In this document: piece after piece, positions 41,993 through 51,715 of the stretch
Layout: the number at the start of each line of letters is the position of its first letter
Numbering within the stretch: position 1 is the first letter of the stretch
Source of the DNA: CAWKEY01 sp963848675
GTDB taxonomy: Bacteria > Pseudomonadota > Gammaproteobacteria > Methylococcales > Methylomonadaceae
Length of the DNA stretch: 64,000 nucleotides
NCBI GenBank assembly: GCA_963848675.1
Contig: CAWKEY010000044.1
Coordinates: 124,001 to 188,000, forward strand
Reading direction: 5' to 3'
The notes under the pieces: model-generated
Database searches by the model: none
Seen by the model: only the letters and a program-made list of their open reading frames with translations
What the model was told of the DNA's origin: nothing
Position numbers and translations under genes: made by a program

Positions 41993-43297
41993 TCATGCAA
42001 GGCGTATCCATTGAGAAACTTCAAACCAATGCGCCAGCTTCCGGTCGGATCGTATTTCTTGTCCTTTCAGGTTAATAAACCAACTGTTGGGGTAGGCTCT
42101 CGTCACCGCTCGGGCGTTTGATAGCACCCACCGTTTGTTGTTTGAAAAGACAGCTTTTGATGCTTGTTTTCGTGGTACTCCACGTTTGACCAGATTTCGG
42201 TAAAGATGCTGTTTTCTCTTTTGCTGACTCACCAGTCTTGATCGTAATCGCCGCCGGATATGGGCTTCGATTTTATTCAATTGGGATGGGTAGTTGGTCA
42301 AACTGTAATAGTTCGACCAGCCCACATACCATTGATTGATCTTGTCCAGAGCCGGTTCCAGAGCTTTATGGGTGCCTCGCGGTGTCAGTGCTTTGACTTT
42401 TTCCATGGCCGTCTGTAGGGCTTTATGCGCTATCGCAATCGTCCCGTTGACCACGGTAAAGCCTAAAAACTTGACCTTGTCGGAGAGAGCCACTTGGCTT
42501 TTCTCCTGATTCACCTTCAGTTTTAGCTTCTTTTCGATGAATTGGCTGACCTTTGCCATCACCCGCTCTGCCGCTTTTTGCGATTTCACGAAGATATTGC
42601 AATCATCGGCGAACCGGCAAAATTCCAGGCCCCGCCTTTCCAGTTCCTGATCCAGTTCGTCCAGAACGATGTTGCTGAGCAGCGGACTTAACGGGCCGCC
42701 CTGCATCGCGCCTTCCTCGCTGGGGATAACAACGCCGTTGATCATAATGCCGCTACGCAGCATTAAACCCACCAACCGGAGTATCCGTTTGTCGGTTACC
42801 TTTTCACTCATTCGGGCAATCAGCCGGTCATGATGGATACGGTCAAAAAATTTCGACAGGTCAATATCCACCACATAGGGTTTACCACTGTTAACAATCC
42901 GTTGTGCCGCTTCTACCGCCTGATGTTGGCTCCGTCCGGGACGGAAACCGTAACTATGCGGCGAAAAATGCGGCTCGAAAATCGGTTCCAGCAGTAGTTT
43001 TAGCGTTGCTTGTACCACACGATCCCGCACCGTCGGTATGCCTAGAAGTCGCATCCCCTTACCTCCCGGCTTGGGTATCTCGACTCGGCGTACCGGCGAA
43101 GGTTGATAAGTCCAGTTGCTCAATTCCTGTTGCAACTGGCTTAGCTCTTCGTCTAAATTGGCTTCAAAGTCCGCTATGCTCACGCCGTCTATGCCGGGTT
43201 TGCCTCGGTTCCTTTTCACCAAGATAAAGCCTATGCCCAAATACAAGGTTGAGCAAAGGTTTTCAAAGAGTCTGGGTTCTTCAATCAATTGGCTCAT
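41993..43297 (-). CDS. Group II intron reverse transcriptase/maturase
   Basis: This 434-residue intron-encoded protein assists splicing and retromobility. The reverse transcriptase fingers-palm covers about 25-290, including RNRGKPGIDGVS, SYGFRPGRSQHQAV, VVDIDLSKFFDRIHH, GAMQGGPLSPLLSNI and the catalytic FADD near residue 229. Maturase domain X follows. The HNH endonuclease found in some relatives is absent, so mobility would depend on nicks or replication-fork primers. The frame is intact, unlike the surrounding transposase. Confidence 0.94.
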   Translation of the reverse strand: MSQLIEEPRLFENLCSTLYLGIGFILVKRNRGKPGIDGVSIADFEANLDEELSQLQQELSNWTYQPSPVRRVEIPKPGGKGMRLLGIPTVRDRVVQATLKLLLEPIFEPHFSPHSYGFRPGRSQHQAVEAAQRIVNSGKPYVVDIDLSKFFDRIHHDRLIARMSEKVTDKRILRLVGLMLRSGIMINGVVIPSEEGAMQGGPLSPLLSNIVLDELDQELERRGLEFCRFADDCNIFVKSQKAAERVMAKVSQFIEKKLKLKVNQEKSQVALSDKVKFLGFTVVNGTIAIAHKALQTAMEKVKALTPRGTHKALEPALDKINQWYVGWSNYYSLTNYPSQLNKIEAHIRRRLRSRLVSQQKRKQHLYRNLVKRGVPRKQASKAVFSNNKRWVLSNARAVTRAYPNSWFINLKGQEIRSDRKLAHWFEVSQWIRLA

Positions 43298-43976
43298 GTT
43301 CGTTTATTTCACTCTCTTTTGCAGAGAACTTTCGTCAATCTCGCACGGCTGATTCGTTCACTGTTTACGACGCAAATAGTCAACCGCTCCTGTCAGGCTG
43401 ATCTCAGTCCTCCGGTCTCTAATCAACGGCCATAGCCGCTTACATGTTCCACCCTTCACCTCCAACGTCCTGTCATTGATTCGATGTTTTACCCTCCTCC
43501 ATGTCACCATGAGTTCATCGGCACCGAACTTTACGATTACTACGGCTTCATCTGCAGACCCTCGGTTCATAACGTCAACATTACTGCTGCGCTTAGGGCT
43601 TAAAGTGTCGCAGTTACACCGACCCAAAGCCGACGGCCCTTCACTGGGTAAGATAGTCACCTCTGTCTCGGTCTACCTACCTTCAATACAACAACATGTT
43701 ACGGTGAGAATATCGGGCGTCGGTGGTCGCGGGCACCTTACCCCCTTGTTGCCGCCTTACGAAGGTTCACTTGCGTTTAGGTGACCGATTTGGCTAGGGC
43801 TTCCTTCAGATTCCGCATTGGCTCAAAGTAACCGTGTTTCCCTGTTGGGTAGCTACTTAGAGTTTCTTTGGACACCCTTGCCTTCGCCTACATTTTCCCT
43901 TCTCACAGGGCAATGGCTGGACTTCCACCAGCTAGCTGACTACCATGCCAGTCGCACCGCCCTGGGGGCGTCTTCC

Positions 43977-43993
43977 AACGCGCCCTCCGGCGC
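43977..43993. repeat. 17-bp repeat next to the 5' side of the intron
   Basis: AACGCGCCCTCCGGCGC at 43977-43993 is inverted relative to 41901-41917 and lies 19 bp outside the intron 5' end. Pairing of the two arms in a transcript would bring the exons together; alternatively both are remains of a terminator-like insertion site. Confidence 0.8.
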
Positions 43994-44093
43994 AGTTAAC
44001 TGTGATGATTCCATTGTCTCTGCTTTCGATTTGTTCATGATTCTGATCTACCTTTATACTCTAATTTCCGAGGGGTAGGTGTCTCAGGTCATA

Positions 44094-44169
44094 TTGGCAC
44101 AGGGGGGCCATAGTGTTTCATGAATTCACTCAGACTATAGCCTTTTTGGAATTGGACTTTGTTTTTCAT
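44094..44169 (-). pseudogene. IS1595/ISXO2 transposase N-terminal remnant
   Basis: From the ATG at 44169 on the minus strand the DNA encodes MKNKVQFQKGYSLSEFMKHY followed by GPPVPI and a stop. The first 21 residues match the N-terminus of ISXO2-type transposases (VQFQKG.SL.EF...YG). The rest of the N-terminal domain is missing, replaced by about 135 bp leading to the intron. The IS end repeat is 66 bp further upstream on this strand. Confidence 0.7.
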
Positions 44170-44471
44170 GACCTTACCCTCATTGATGTGCCGGAATCGC
44201 TAATATAGACAGCTTTTAACAGTGGCTGTTCATTGTGGGTAATCAGGTTTTAGTTTCCTAATATCGTGGATTTTTTTAACGCCAAAATGAAGGTCAATGG
44301 ATAAAGGAACGCTATGCTTCAGCTTCTTGGGATGAGATAAGTGAAGTTGGGGATCAGAACATTTCAGAATAACTGTGATGCGTAATGCAGCATTTGCATT
44401 GTTTCCGGATTTTAATAAGCCAGCATAAGCGCTCTGTTTTGCTGATATATTTCGTAAAAGGTCATGAGTTT

Positions 44472-44636
44472 ATGAATAAAAACTTTGTTACCCGCATTAA
44501 ATGCGCTTTAGTTTTGATTGGCTTGACGCTTTTGGGGCTGGGGCCTATGCCGGTGACCAGTGTAATTGGTCTGTATATCGTGGCTTTCCGGCCGCACTGG
44601 TTTAAGCAGCTGATCGAGCGGATTTACACCCAATAA
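44472..44636 (+). CDS. Small membrane protein upstream of a P-type ATPase
   Basis: This 54-residue protein begins MNKNFVTRIKCALVLIGLTL, has one or two hydrophobic segments (about 8-40) and a basic aromatic end (RPHWFKQLIERIYTQ). No known domain is recognised. ATG 44472 is preferred to an upstream in-frame start because it begins the compact hydrophobic protein. It ends six bases before the P-type ATPase, so it may be a regulatory subunit or accessory peptide, in the way KdpF or other small proteins join ATPases; this is inference. Confidence 0.6.
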   Translation: MNKNFVTRIKCALVLIGLTLLGLGPMPVTSVIGLYIVAFRPHWFKQLIERIYTQ

Positions 44637-44642
44637 ACCGGA

Positions 44643-47330
44643 GTGGTGGCCTTGGTAAAATTTGCAAATTTAACCGGCAGAAACAAGGCGGCTGTGTTGG
44701 CCGCTCTTGCCTGTTCCGAAGCCGGTTTAAGCAGCGCCGAGGCTAATGTCAGGCTGCGGCGTTATGGCCATAACCAGATTGTTTTTCATCGTTCCCGATC
44801 GCCCTGGCTGATGTTGGCAGAGGAATTTATCGCGCTGTTTCCTCTGCTGCTGTTAGTTGCGGCTTTGCTGGCATTTTTTGCTGCTTATGTCAGTCCCGGC
44901 GCAGGCTATGATCTGATCGGGATGGCGCTGATTGCTGTGGTCATCATCAACGCGATGATGTCATTTTTCCAGAATTTCAAGGCCGAGAAACTGATGCAGT
45001 CTTTTCTCGACTATATCCCTAAAACCGTGGCATTGCTGCGTGATAACGAAAAAAAACTGCTGGATGCCGGCGAAGTTGTGCCCGGCGACATCCTGTTTTT
45101 ACAGGAAGGCGACAAAATATCGGCGGATGGTATTGTGTTGGATTGTAGCCAGTTACTGGTTGATGAATCGGTGTTGACGGGAGAATCCGGGCCGGTGCAA
45201 AAATCAAGTCTGTCAGCCGCTGTCAATGATACTTGCAGGGTATTGTCCGGGGCCACGGTACTTAAAGGGAATGCCCAAGTGCTGGTGGTTAAAACCGGAC
45301 GGGCAACCAATTTAGGCGGTATCTCTACGCTTTCGCAAGGGGTAGAACGTGATTTGACGCCGATGCAGAAGGATCTGAAAAGCTTTGTCAGAAAAATCAC
45401 GCTGATCGCTTTAGCAGTGGGTGTGACTTTTTTTGCTATCGGTTCCTATCTGGGCGACCCGTTTTTGAACAACGTGATTTTTGCCATCGGCATTATCGTT
45501 GCCAATGTGCCTGAGGGCTTGCTACCCACGGTGACTTTGGCATTGACGCAGGCAACGGTCAGAATGGGGCGGCGTAACGCGGTGGTCAAGCAGATTCTTT
45601 CAGTGGAGACCCTGGGTGGTACCACGGTGATTTGTACCGATAAAACCGGCACTTTGACGCGCAACAAGCTTCATGTTGAGTCGATTTATCTTGACTTTAC
45701 TGAAGTTGAATCCCATGAGCACGCGGCCTACCTAAAGCATAGGGCTGCTCACACTATGACTGAAATCATGGCCTTATGCCATGATGTTATCGTTTCTCAT
45801 GAGGCTTCCGGTCACGTTGTTTGTAGGGGTGATCCGACCGAAGTGGCCATGGTTGAATTTGTTGAGCAAGTCGGTGGTTATGAGGAGTTGCGCAATAAAT
45901 TCCAGCAGGTCGGGAGTCAGCCTTTTGATGCCGATACCAAATACATGTCAGCCACCAGTCTTACGCAGGGCGGTACGCTGTATATGACGGTCAAAGGTGC
46001 GCCCAATGTTATTATCGACCGTAGCACTGAGGTTTTCGCGGAAGGTTTGGTGAGAAAATTCCGGGCAAACGAGAAAAACAAACTGGAAAAACAAGCCGAA
46101 AAATATGCAGGCCACGGTATGCGCGTGTTGGGGCTCGCTTATCGCGTGCTTGATGATGTCGCTGAAGAAGCTGAAAATCTCGTATTTGTCGGCTTTGTAG
46201 CCATGGTCGATCCACCCCGGCCTGAAGTACCTGCGGCGGTTATTGCCTGCAAGAGCGCCGGCATCCGCATTATCGTGATCAGCGGTGATAAGGCAGAAAC
46301 GGTCAGTTATATCGCCCACAAACTGGGTATCGTCAATCATCCCAGGATTATTAAAGGCGAAGAGCTTAATGCCATGAGCAAAGAAGAGCTAGCGCTGATC
46401 TTGCAGAACGAGGAAGTGCTGTTTGCGCAGACCGTGCCAGAACAGAAACTGACTATTGTCGAGGCGCTCAAACATAGCGGTGAAGTGGTGGCCATGACCG
46501 GTGACGGCGTCAATGATGCGCCGGCTTTAAAACGTGCTGATATCGGTATTTCCATGGGCTTGCGCGGCACCGATGTCGCCAAGGAAGCGTCCGATATTAT
46601 TCTCCTTGATGATAATTTTGCCACGATTATCAAGGCGATCGAAGAAGGGCGGGCCGTATATGACAATATCAGGAAATTTATTACTTACATTCTGGCCAGT
46701 AATGTGCCGGAAATACTGCCGTTTATCGCCTATGTCCTGTTTCCAATTCCACTGCCTATCACCGTCGTGCAGATTCTGTCGATTGATTTGATTACCGATA
46801 TGCTGCCCGCCATCGGCTTGGGCAATGAACCGCCGGAAAGTGATATTATGCGGCGTAAGCCCCGGGAGGGACAAAGCGGGCTGGTTAATCTGAATACGTT
46901 TTTGCGTAGTTATGGGCTGATAGGCCTGGCTGAAACGCTGCTGGCTTTTATGGTTTTTTTTCATGTGTTGAATAAAGGCGGCTGGCAGTGGGGTGCTGTT
47001 TTGCCAGCAAGCAACCTTTTGTACGGACAGGCTACCGGGGCTTTTTTGGCGACCGTCATTTTCTGCCAGATCGGTAATGTCATGGCCTGTAGAACCAACC
47101 GGCAGAGCGCTTTACCGTATTTGTTTAAATTTAATCCCTGGATAACGGCCGGAGTGGTTTTTGAAGTGGCCTTTATCGCTGCGGTTATTTATCTGCCTGT
47201 GCTGCACCCGTTTTTTACAACGCAGGCTTTGGAGTTAAATACCTGGTATTTGATTAGTCTAGCGCCGTTGTTTATATTCGGTGTTGAAGAAATCAGAAAA
47301 TATGTGTATAGAAAACTGTTTTCTTACTGA
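44643..47330 (+). CDS. Cation-transporting P-type ATPase (class II)
   Basis: This is an ion pump of about 895 residues in the inner membrane. It has an N-terminal cation-ATPase motif (ACSEAGLSSAEANVRLRRYG), TGES near 180, the membrane ion-site segment NVPEGLLPTVTLAL, the phosphorylation motif DKTGT near 333, GDGVNDAP near 620 and a C-terminal block of six or so helices. NVPEGLL, rather than the IPEGLP of calcium pumps, resembles the Na,K/H,K (IIC) group, so Na+ or K+ is possible, but the ion is not decided by motif alone. The start is GTG 44643 or the nearby TTG 44652, which has GGAG eight bases upstream. Confidence 0.9.
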   Translation: MVALVKFANLTGRNKAAVLAALACSEAGLSSAEANVRLRRYGHNQIVFHRSRSPWLMLAEEFIALFPLLLLVAALLAFFAAYVSPGAGYDLIGMALIAVVIINAMMSFFQNFKAEKLMQSFLDYIPKTVALLRDNEKKLLDAGEVVPGDILFLQEGDKISADGIVLDCSQLLVDESVLTGESGPVQKSSLSAAVNDTCRVLSGATVLKGNAQVLVVKTGRATNLGGISTLSQGVERDLTPMQKDLKSFVRKITLIALAVGVTFFAIGSYLGDPFLNNVIFAIGIIVANVPEGLLPTVTLALTQATVRMGRRNAVVKQILSVETLGGTTVICTDKTGTLTRNKLHVESIYLDFTEVESHEHAAYLKHRAAHTMTEIMALCHDVIVSHEASGHVVCRGDPTEVAMVEFVEQVGGYEELRNKFQQVGSQPFDADTKYMSATSLTQGGTLYMTVKGAPNVIIDRSTEVFAEGLVRKFRANEKNKLEKQAEKYAGHGMRVLGLAYRVLDDVAEEAENLVFVGFVAMVDPPRPEVPAAVIACKSAGIRIIVISGDKAETVSYIAHKLGIVNHPRIIKGEELNAMSKEELALILQNEEVLFAQTVPEQKLTIVEALKHSGEVVAMTGDGVNDAPALKRADIGISMGLRGTDVAKEASDIILLDDNFATIIKAIEEGRAVYDNIRKFITYILASNVPEILPFIAYVLFPIPLPITVVQILSIDLITDMLPAIGLGNEPPESDIMRRKPREGQSGLVNLNTFLRSYGLIGLAETLLAFMVFFHVLNKGGWQWGAVLPASNLLYGQATGAFLATVIFCQIGNVMACRTNRQSALPYLFKFNPWITAGVVFEVAFIAAVIYLPVLHPFFTTQALELNTWYLISLAPLFIFGVEEIRKYVYRKLFSY

Positions 47331-47372
47331 TTGCAAGGCTCACCCCGTTTCCTTTATGACAAGGCTTTAACT

Positions 47373-48128
47373 ATGTTTCCTTTACGTGATGAAAATCCAA
47401 CCCTACGCACACCGGTAGCAACCATCGGCATCATCGGCCTGAATATAGCCGTATGGTTTTTTGTCCAGGGTGCCGGAGCAATGCTGCCGCTGGTCAAGTC
47501 GCTGTGCCTTTATGGCCTGATTCCCGGCGATTTACTCGGGACGGTTTCGGTAGGTACAACCATTCCGTTGACTGAAGAGCTGGGCTGCGTGCTCGATGCT
47601 AAAGGCAGCATCCTGACCCTGATTAGTCATGCTTTTCTGCACGGCAGCTGGTTTCACATCATCGCCAATCTCTGGTTTTTATGGATTTTTGGTGATAATG
47701 TCGAAGACGCCATGGGCTCATTACGCTTTATCGCCTTTTATTTGCTCTGCATTGTCGCGGCGGCAAGTGCCCAAATCATGGCTGATCCGTCTACCATTTC
47801 GCCCATGGTCGGCGCATCCGGCGCCATCGGCGGGGTGATGGGTGCGTATGCACGCCTGTATCCGCGGGCTAGTGTCCACGTCCTGATACCGATAGGCTTC
47901 TTTATTACTACAGCAGCCATTCCTGCTGTATATATGCTCGGCTACTGGTTTTTGATCCAGTTGATTAGCGCCTTGCCCGCGTTAGGTGGTCTAAGTGGCG
48001 TGGCTTTTTGGGCGCATGCCGGCGGTTTTGTAGCCGGTTTGCTGCTGATAGGCCCCATGCATCGCCCGGATTATCTGGAGCAACATGAACGTCTTGAGTC
48101 CAAAAAAACCGCTAAATACAGGCTTTAA
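47373..48128 (+). CDS. Rhomboid family intramembrane serine protease
   Basis: This 251-residue polytopic protein has the rhomboid core: a HGSWFHIIANLWFLWIFGDN loop with the HxxxN motif (90-110), the catalytic Ser149 in GASGAIGG and the catalytic His215 in WAHAGGF. Rhomboids cleave transmembrane helices of substrates within the bilayer; the substrate is unknown. ATG 47373 is chosen because upstream in-frame codons follow the ATPase stop directly and lack a binding site. It is probably cotranscribed with the ATPase. Confidence 0.9.
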   Translation: MFPLRDENPTLRTPVATIGIIGLNIAVWFFVQGAGAMLPLVKSLCLYGLIPGDLLGTVSVGTTIPLTEELGCVLDAKGSILTLISHAFLHGSWFHIIANLWFLWIFGDNVEDAMGSLRFIAFYLLCIVAAASAQIMADPSTISPMVGASGAIGGVMGAYARLYPRASVHVLIPIGFFITTAAIPAVYMLGYWFLIQLISALPALGGLSGVAFWAHAGGFVAGLLLIGPMHRPDYLEQHERLESKKTAKYRL

Positions 48129-48276
48129 GATAAACCTGTGGGGGGAATTGCGGGGAGGGAGCTTAGTCCGCTTACTCGTGACTACCATCAGCCGGCGCTT
48201 TCGGTGAAGCCCTCTCCACAAGCTCGAAATCAAGCCATGATGTTGACAATTTTTCCGGTAGTCCTGTTACGAGCAA

Positions 48277-48723
48277 TCAATGATCACCACGATTAATATT
48301 GTGTTGATGCTCAATACCTTCGGTTAAATTATAACCTTCGTCATTGAATAGATCGTCGGTAAAAAACAAACGCATATCTATAATCCAAGCAATTTTTTTT
48401 AGCTTATTGTTTTCTATAATAATGGTTGAAAGTTTCTGATTGTTATCAATAACCTGAGTCACAATGGTTTTGGGGTTAGTAGGGTCTTCTTTTAGCGCAC
48501 CAGACACAATGCGCTGAGCAGATTCCATTGTCAGCACTGGATGCGCGCTAGGTAGCTCAGCGTTGTTATCATTAAGTGACTGCGCGTTAAAATAACCAAT
48601 ATCATAGACAAGCTTAAATAACAGACCAATCATCATCACGCCACCCCAAACAGAGAGGCCAATTTTTAATCGTCTTCTAACGCGAGGATTTGATAGTTTT
48701 TTTATAATAACGCGAATTTTCAT
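48277..48723 (-). CDS. Uncharacterised single-pass membrane protein
   Basis: I do not recognise this 148-residue protein. It has a basic N-terminus (KIRVIIKKLSNPRVRRRLKIG), one hydrophobic helix at about 23-43 and a soluble, probably periplasmic, C-terminal part with TMESAQRIVSGALKEDPTNP and a PepSY-like tone but no clear motif. Base composition is visibly AT-richer than the preceding operon. It stands alone between the rhomboid gene and transposon debris, on the opposite strand, and may be part of an acquired segment. Confidence 0.55.
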   Translation of the reverse strand: MKIRVIIKKLSNPRVRRRLKIGLSVWGGVMMIGLLFKLVYDIGYFNAQSLNDNNAELPSAHPVLTMESAQRIVSGALKEDPTNPKTIVTQVIDNNQKLSTIIIENNKLKKIAWIIDMRLFFTDDLFNDEGYNLTEGIEHQHNINRGDH

Positions 48724-48997
48724 GGCTACATTATCGCATTACCTACTAGGATTCACATAGTGCATCGAAAAATTTGCCGGGTCATGGTGAGCCAATTGCG
48801 CTGGTCTGTAGGCCACGATTTGCCTAGACTACAGCCTTCCAAAAAAATCGTTTACCCCAAATTTTAACGGTAGAATCAGAGTTTGAGAGATACGATCACG
48901 GTTTTTAGCCGTTTTTCACCCCAAGATTGATGTGGCAGATAAGTGTGGGGCATGTTATAATCAACCCATTGATAACTATAACAAATATAGGTATTTT

Positions 48998-50478
48998 GTG
49001 ACTCAGATAGCCGCCGCATTATTTGATTGGGATGCCGTTGAAGCACATTCGGATCTGGAGCGTTTTTTTCTGGTTCGTGACCACCTGCCGGACAGCAACT
49101 TGATCGCAGCACTAGAAGCGAAACGTGGACTGGGTCGTGATGACTACCCGGTGATTCCTATGTGGAATGCAATAGTCGCTGGCGTGGTTTTTCAACATGA
49201 ATCGATTGAATTGTTGCAGCGAGAGCTATCCCGAAATCCGTCCTTGTTACAGGCTTGTGGCTTTAATGTTTTACCCCTGCAAAAAAAGCCGGTGGCGCAA
49301 CTGGTGAAGAATGAGCTCACCGGGCGGATGGATGTCGTTTGGCCGCAACCCGAAGTCCCCCATTATGCGGTGCCCAATAGCTGGAATTTTTCGCGCTTTC
49401 TCAGCAATCTCATTGCCATCGAAACGGAACAAGGGCTGGTTAGCCGATTGCTAATCGATTTGCGTGAACAGTTGATGGAAGTGCTACCGGATTTTGGTCA
49501 ACACCTGGGCTACGATGGCAAAGCCATTGATAGCCACAGCACCGGACAAGTCGATAGCAAAAGCGGACACTGTTCAGACCCTGATGCCGATTGGGGTCAT
49601 CACGAAACAGCCGGAGTGAATACCAAAACAGGCGCTCCCTGGAAGAAAGTGAAGAGCTGGTTTGGCTATGGTCTGCATCTGATTGCCGATACCCACTACG
49701 AAATTCCGGTGGCATTTCACCTGACCCCGCTTCTCATTCTGAGCAGGTTGAACTGCGGGCTATGCTTGATGAGCTGTTCGAGCAAACGCCCGAACTGGCC
49801 GAGCGTTGCGCGGATTTTAGTGCGGATCGAGGCTTGGATTGTGCCGAAACCAAGGCAAAGCTATGGGATGAGCATCACATCCGTCCACTTATCGACACCC
49901 GCGAATTGTGGCGATCAGAAAAACAGGAACCCCATTATGACCCTGGCCAAGCTATTACGCGTCCTCTCTACCCCGATCGGGCTGACACGATTGTGTATAC
50001 CGAGAAAGGGACGGTTCATTGTGTTTGCTTAGTCACCGGAACACAACGCGATTTAGCTTTTCAGGGTTTCGAAGCCGATCGGGACACCTTGAAATATCGC
50101 TGTCCGGCGGCGGCTTATGGTCTGGACTGCCAAGGCCAAGCTCAATGCCACGCAGCTGGTCAAGTGAATCCGGGCGACTATGGGCGCATTGTTCGCATTG
50201 ACATCACGGCGCAAAATCGGCGTATCTTCGTACCGACGCCTCACGGCAGTCCCTCTTGGCAACGAGGATATGCACGTCGCAGCGCCTTGGAACGCATCAA
50301 CAATCGTATCGACAATAGCTTCTGTTTTGAAAAGCACTTTATACGGGGTCAGGCCAAAATGAAAACCCGCAGGGGGCTGGCGCTGGCGGTTATGATGGCC
50401 ATGGCGTTAGGCCATGTAAAGGCGGGACGCATCGAGCAGATGCGCTCACTGGTTCAGCCGATTCGGCAAACGGGTTAA
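48998..50478 (+). pseudogene. Frameshifted DDE transposase (IS4 superfamily, IS1182-like)
   Basis: Two adjacent frames together give one transposase of about 490 residues. The first frame runs from GTG 48998 (MTQIAAALFDWDAVEAHSDL) to about 49725 (YEIPVAFHLTP), then a missing base shifts to the frame reading ASHSEQVELRAMLDELFEQ to the stop at 50478. DDE candidates are Asp in LGYDGKAIDS, Asp in FSADRGLD and Glu in RRSALERINNRI. The junction ACCCCGCTT is not a usual slippery site, so inactivation is likelier than programmed frameshifting. Terminal repeats were not found. Confidence 0.8.
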
Positions 50479-50670
50479 ATTCGTACTGAGGCGTTTCCCT
50501 ACAATGGCCGATGACACCGGCCAGGGGAAGCTATTGCCTAAAAACAGGCTCTGATGATTTTTTTCGATATTCGGCACTTAAAATCGTCAAATGCCGTGTT
50601 AGTGAGTCGTCCAAAAAAATATTTTGAGACGAAATATCCACCCCTTTTTCGACAGTGAATCTGGAAAGCG

Positions 50671-51250
50671 TTACAGCGCAAATGGCTCTAGCGTAGAGAA
50701 CGCTTGCAACGGATATTCAGGGGGATATTTCAAGGTTTTGAACAAAGCTTCTGAATAGGGATTGTCATTTAACCTTCGGGCGACTCAAGGAGGGCATGAC
50801 GCCCAGTTGCTGCAGCGTTGCCAGCATGGTGGCGCCTTTCATCGGACTGCCATTGTCGGAATGCAAGATCACTTGCCCCTCGGCAATGCCTTCACGTCGA
50901 CAGATATCACGGATGACATCGGCCGCATAGACACTGTTTTCTTCCACATAAACCTGCCAGCCGACTATTTTCCGGCTGAAGATATCCATAAAAAGATACA
51001 GATAGAAGAATTGACCTTTGACGGCGGTCGCCAGATAGGTAATGTCCCAGCTGTACAGTTGATTGGGCGCGGTCGCCGATAAAGCCTTGGGTTTTGAGAC
51101 CGGCCGAGGTGCCTGACTGGCATGCCGATGGGTCAATTGGTTCTCGGCTTTTAGAATACGGTAAAAGGTGGATTCCGAGGCGATCTATTCTCCCCGCTCT
51201 GCCAAGCGCGGTACGATCTGGTGCGGTGTTAGCTGTTTAAACTCCTCGCC
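50671..51250 (-). pseudogene. IS3-family transposase OrfB fragment
   Basis: The minus strand encodes LTPHQIVPRLAERGE, a TAG stop, then IASESTFYRILKAENQLTHR and the integrase core SWDITYL (first Asp), LYLFMDIFSRKIVGW and ILHSDNGSPMKG (second Asp). After SRPKV a frameshift leads into NDNPYSEALFKTLKYPPEYP (catalytic Glu) and a premature stop at 50671. The N-terminal HTH part and the C-terminal end are gone. It is dead by one nonsense change, one frameshift and truncation at both sides. Confidence 0.82.
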
Positions 51251-51715
51251 ATCAACCGGTCAAGATAGTTGTCGCCGACCGGACAAGGTAATTGTAGCCG
51301 AACACCTTGCCGGATGCGGTGTTCGAGCGCGGCGTAGACCATCAGGTTGCGCCAATGATTAGAAAATGTTTCACAAATAAAATCCCAGGCAAAAATGATG
51401 GCGGGCACATTCATTTCAGCCCTGATGTCTACTTGGCTGACACAAACAGAGCAAAGGCGAGATAACAGATTTGGCAGTTGGTACCGCAATCCGAATGTAC
51501 CTAAAATAAGAAAGGTGTTGATCCGATGATTGAAGGCGGCTTTGTAAATCGGTGATCAGCATGGCAGACGGAGACGGGCATCATTGGTAATGACGCAAGT
51601 CTAATTTAGAACTTCCATTTCTATATGCAAGAAAAACGACCGATTGAGGTCTCTTTAGAAAAGAAAGATTGGGTGCCCGCTTTACCGCTTTTGAATATTT
51701 GCAACAGAACCATTC
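51251..51715. other. Intergenic transposon debris, no intact gene
   Basis: This stretch lies between the IS3 fragment and the T6SS phosphatase gene. A minus-strand reading LMVYAALEHRIRQGVR hints at the C-terminal part of another transposase (IS1634-like tail), but it is too short to assign. From about 51490 onwards I see no coding potential, tRNA or clear terminator. Confidence 0.4.

Larger units (their letters stand above)
41922..43957 (-). mobile_element. Group II intron
   Basis: Read on the minus strand, the intron begins GTGCGACTGGCATGGTAGTC at 43957, fitting the GTGCGAC 5' consensus. It carries about 650 bases of ribozyme domains before a reverse transcriptase gene, domain V at 41991-41958, a domain VI-like hairpin (GGAGGC/GCCTCC) and an end near ACCCGATAC at about 41922. 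The 3' boundary is uncertain by a few bases. It lies within a broken IS1595 element in the same orientation as the transposase. Confidence 0.88.
41228..44247 (-). mobile_element. Decayed IS1595-type insertion sequence containing a group II intron
   Basis: Ends CCTGATTACCCA (41228-41239) and TGGGTAATCAGG (44236-44247) are perfect inverted repeats. Between them, on the minus strand, lie the first 26 codons of an ISXO2/IS1595 transposase (44169 down to 44094), the intron (43957 to about 41922) and the C-terminal two-thirds of the transposase. About 110 residues, including the zinc-ribbon region, are missing, so the element was deleted as well as interrupted. No target duplication was seen. Confidence 0.82.

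Noticed and set aside
43358..43660. 100-codon minus-strand gene upstream of the intron reverse transcriptase
   Set aside because: It lies in the ribozyme domains of the group II intron, so the open frame is accidental.
49715..49740. Programmed frameshift in the transposase
   Set aside because: The junction ACCCCGCTT is not an A6/A7-type slippery sequence and no stimulatory hairpin is obvious; a simple deletion is likelier.
51229..51489. 86-codon minus-strand gene
   Set aside because: It overlaps the IS3 fragment and contains only a short transposase-like tail; most of it has no coding support.
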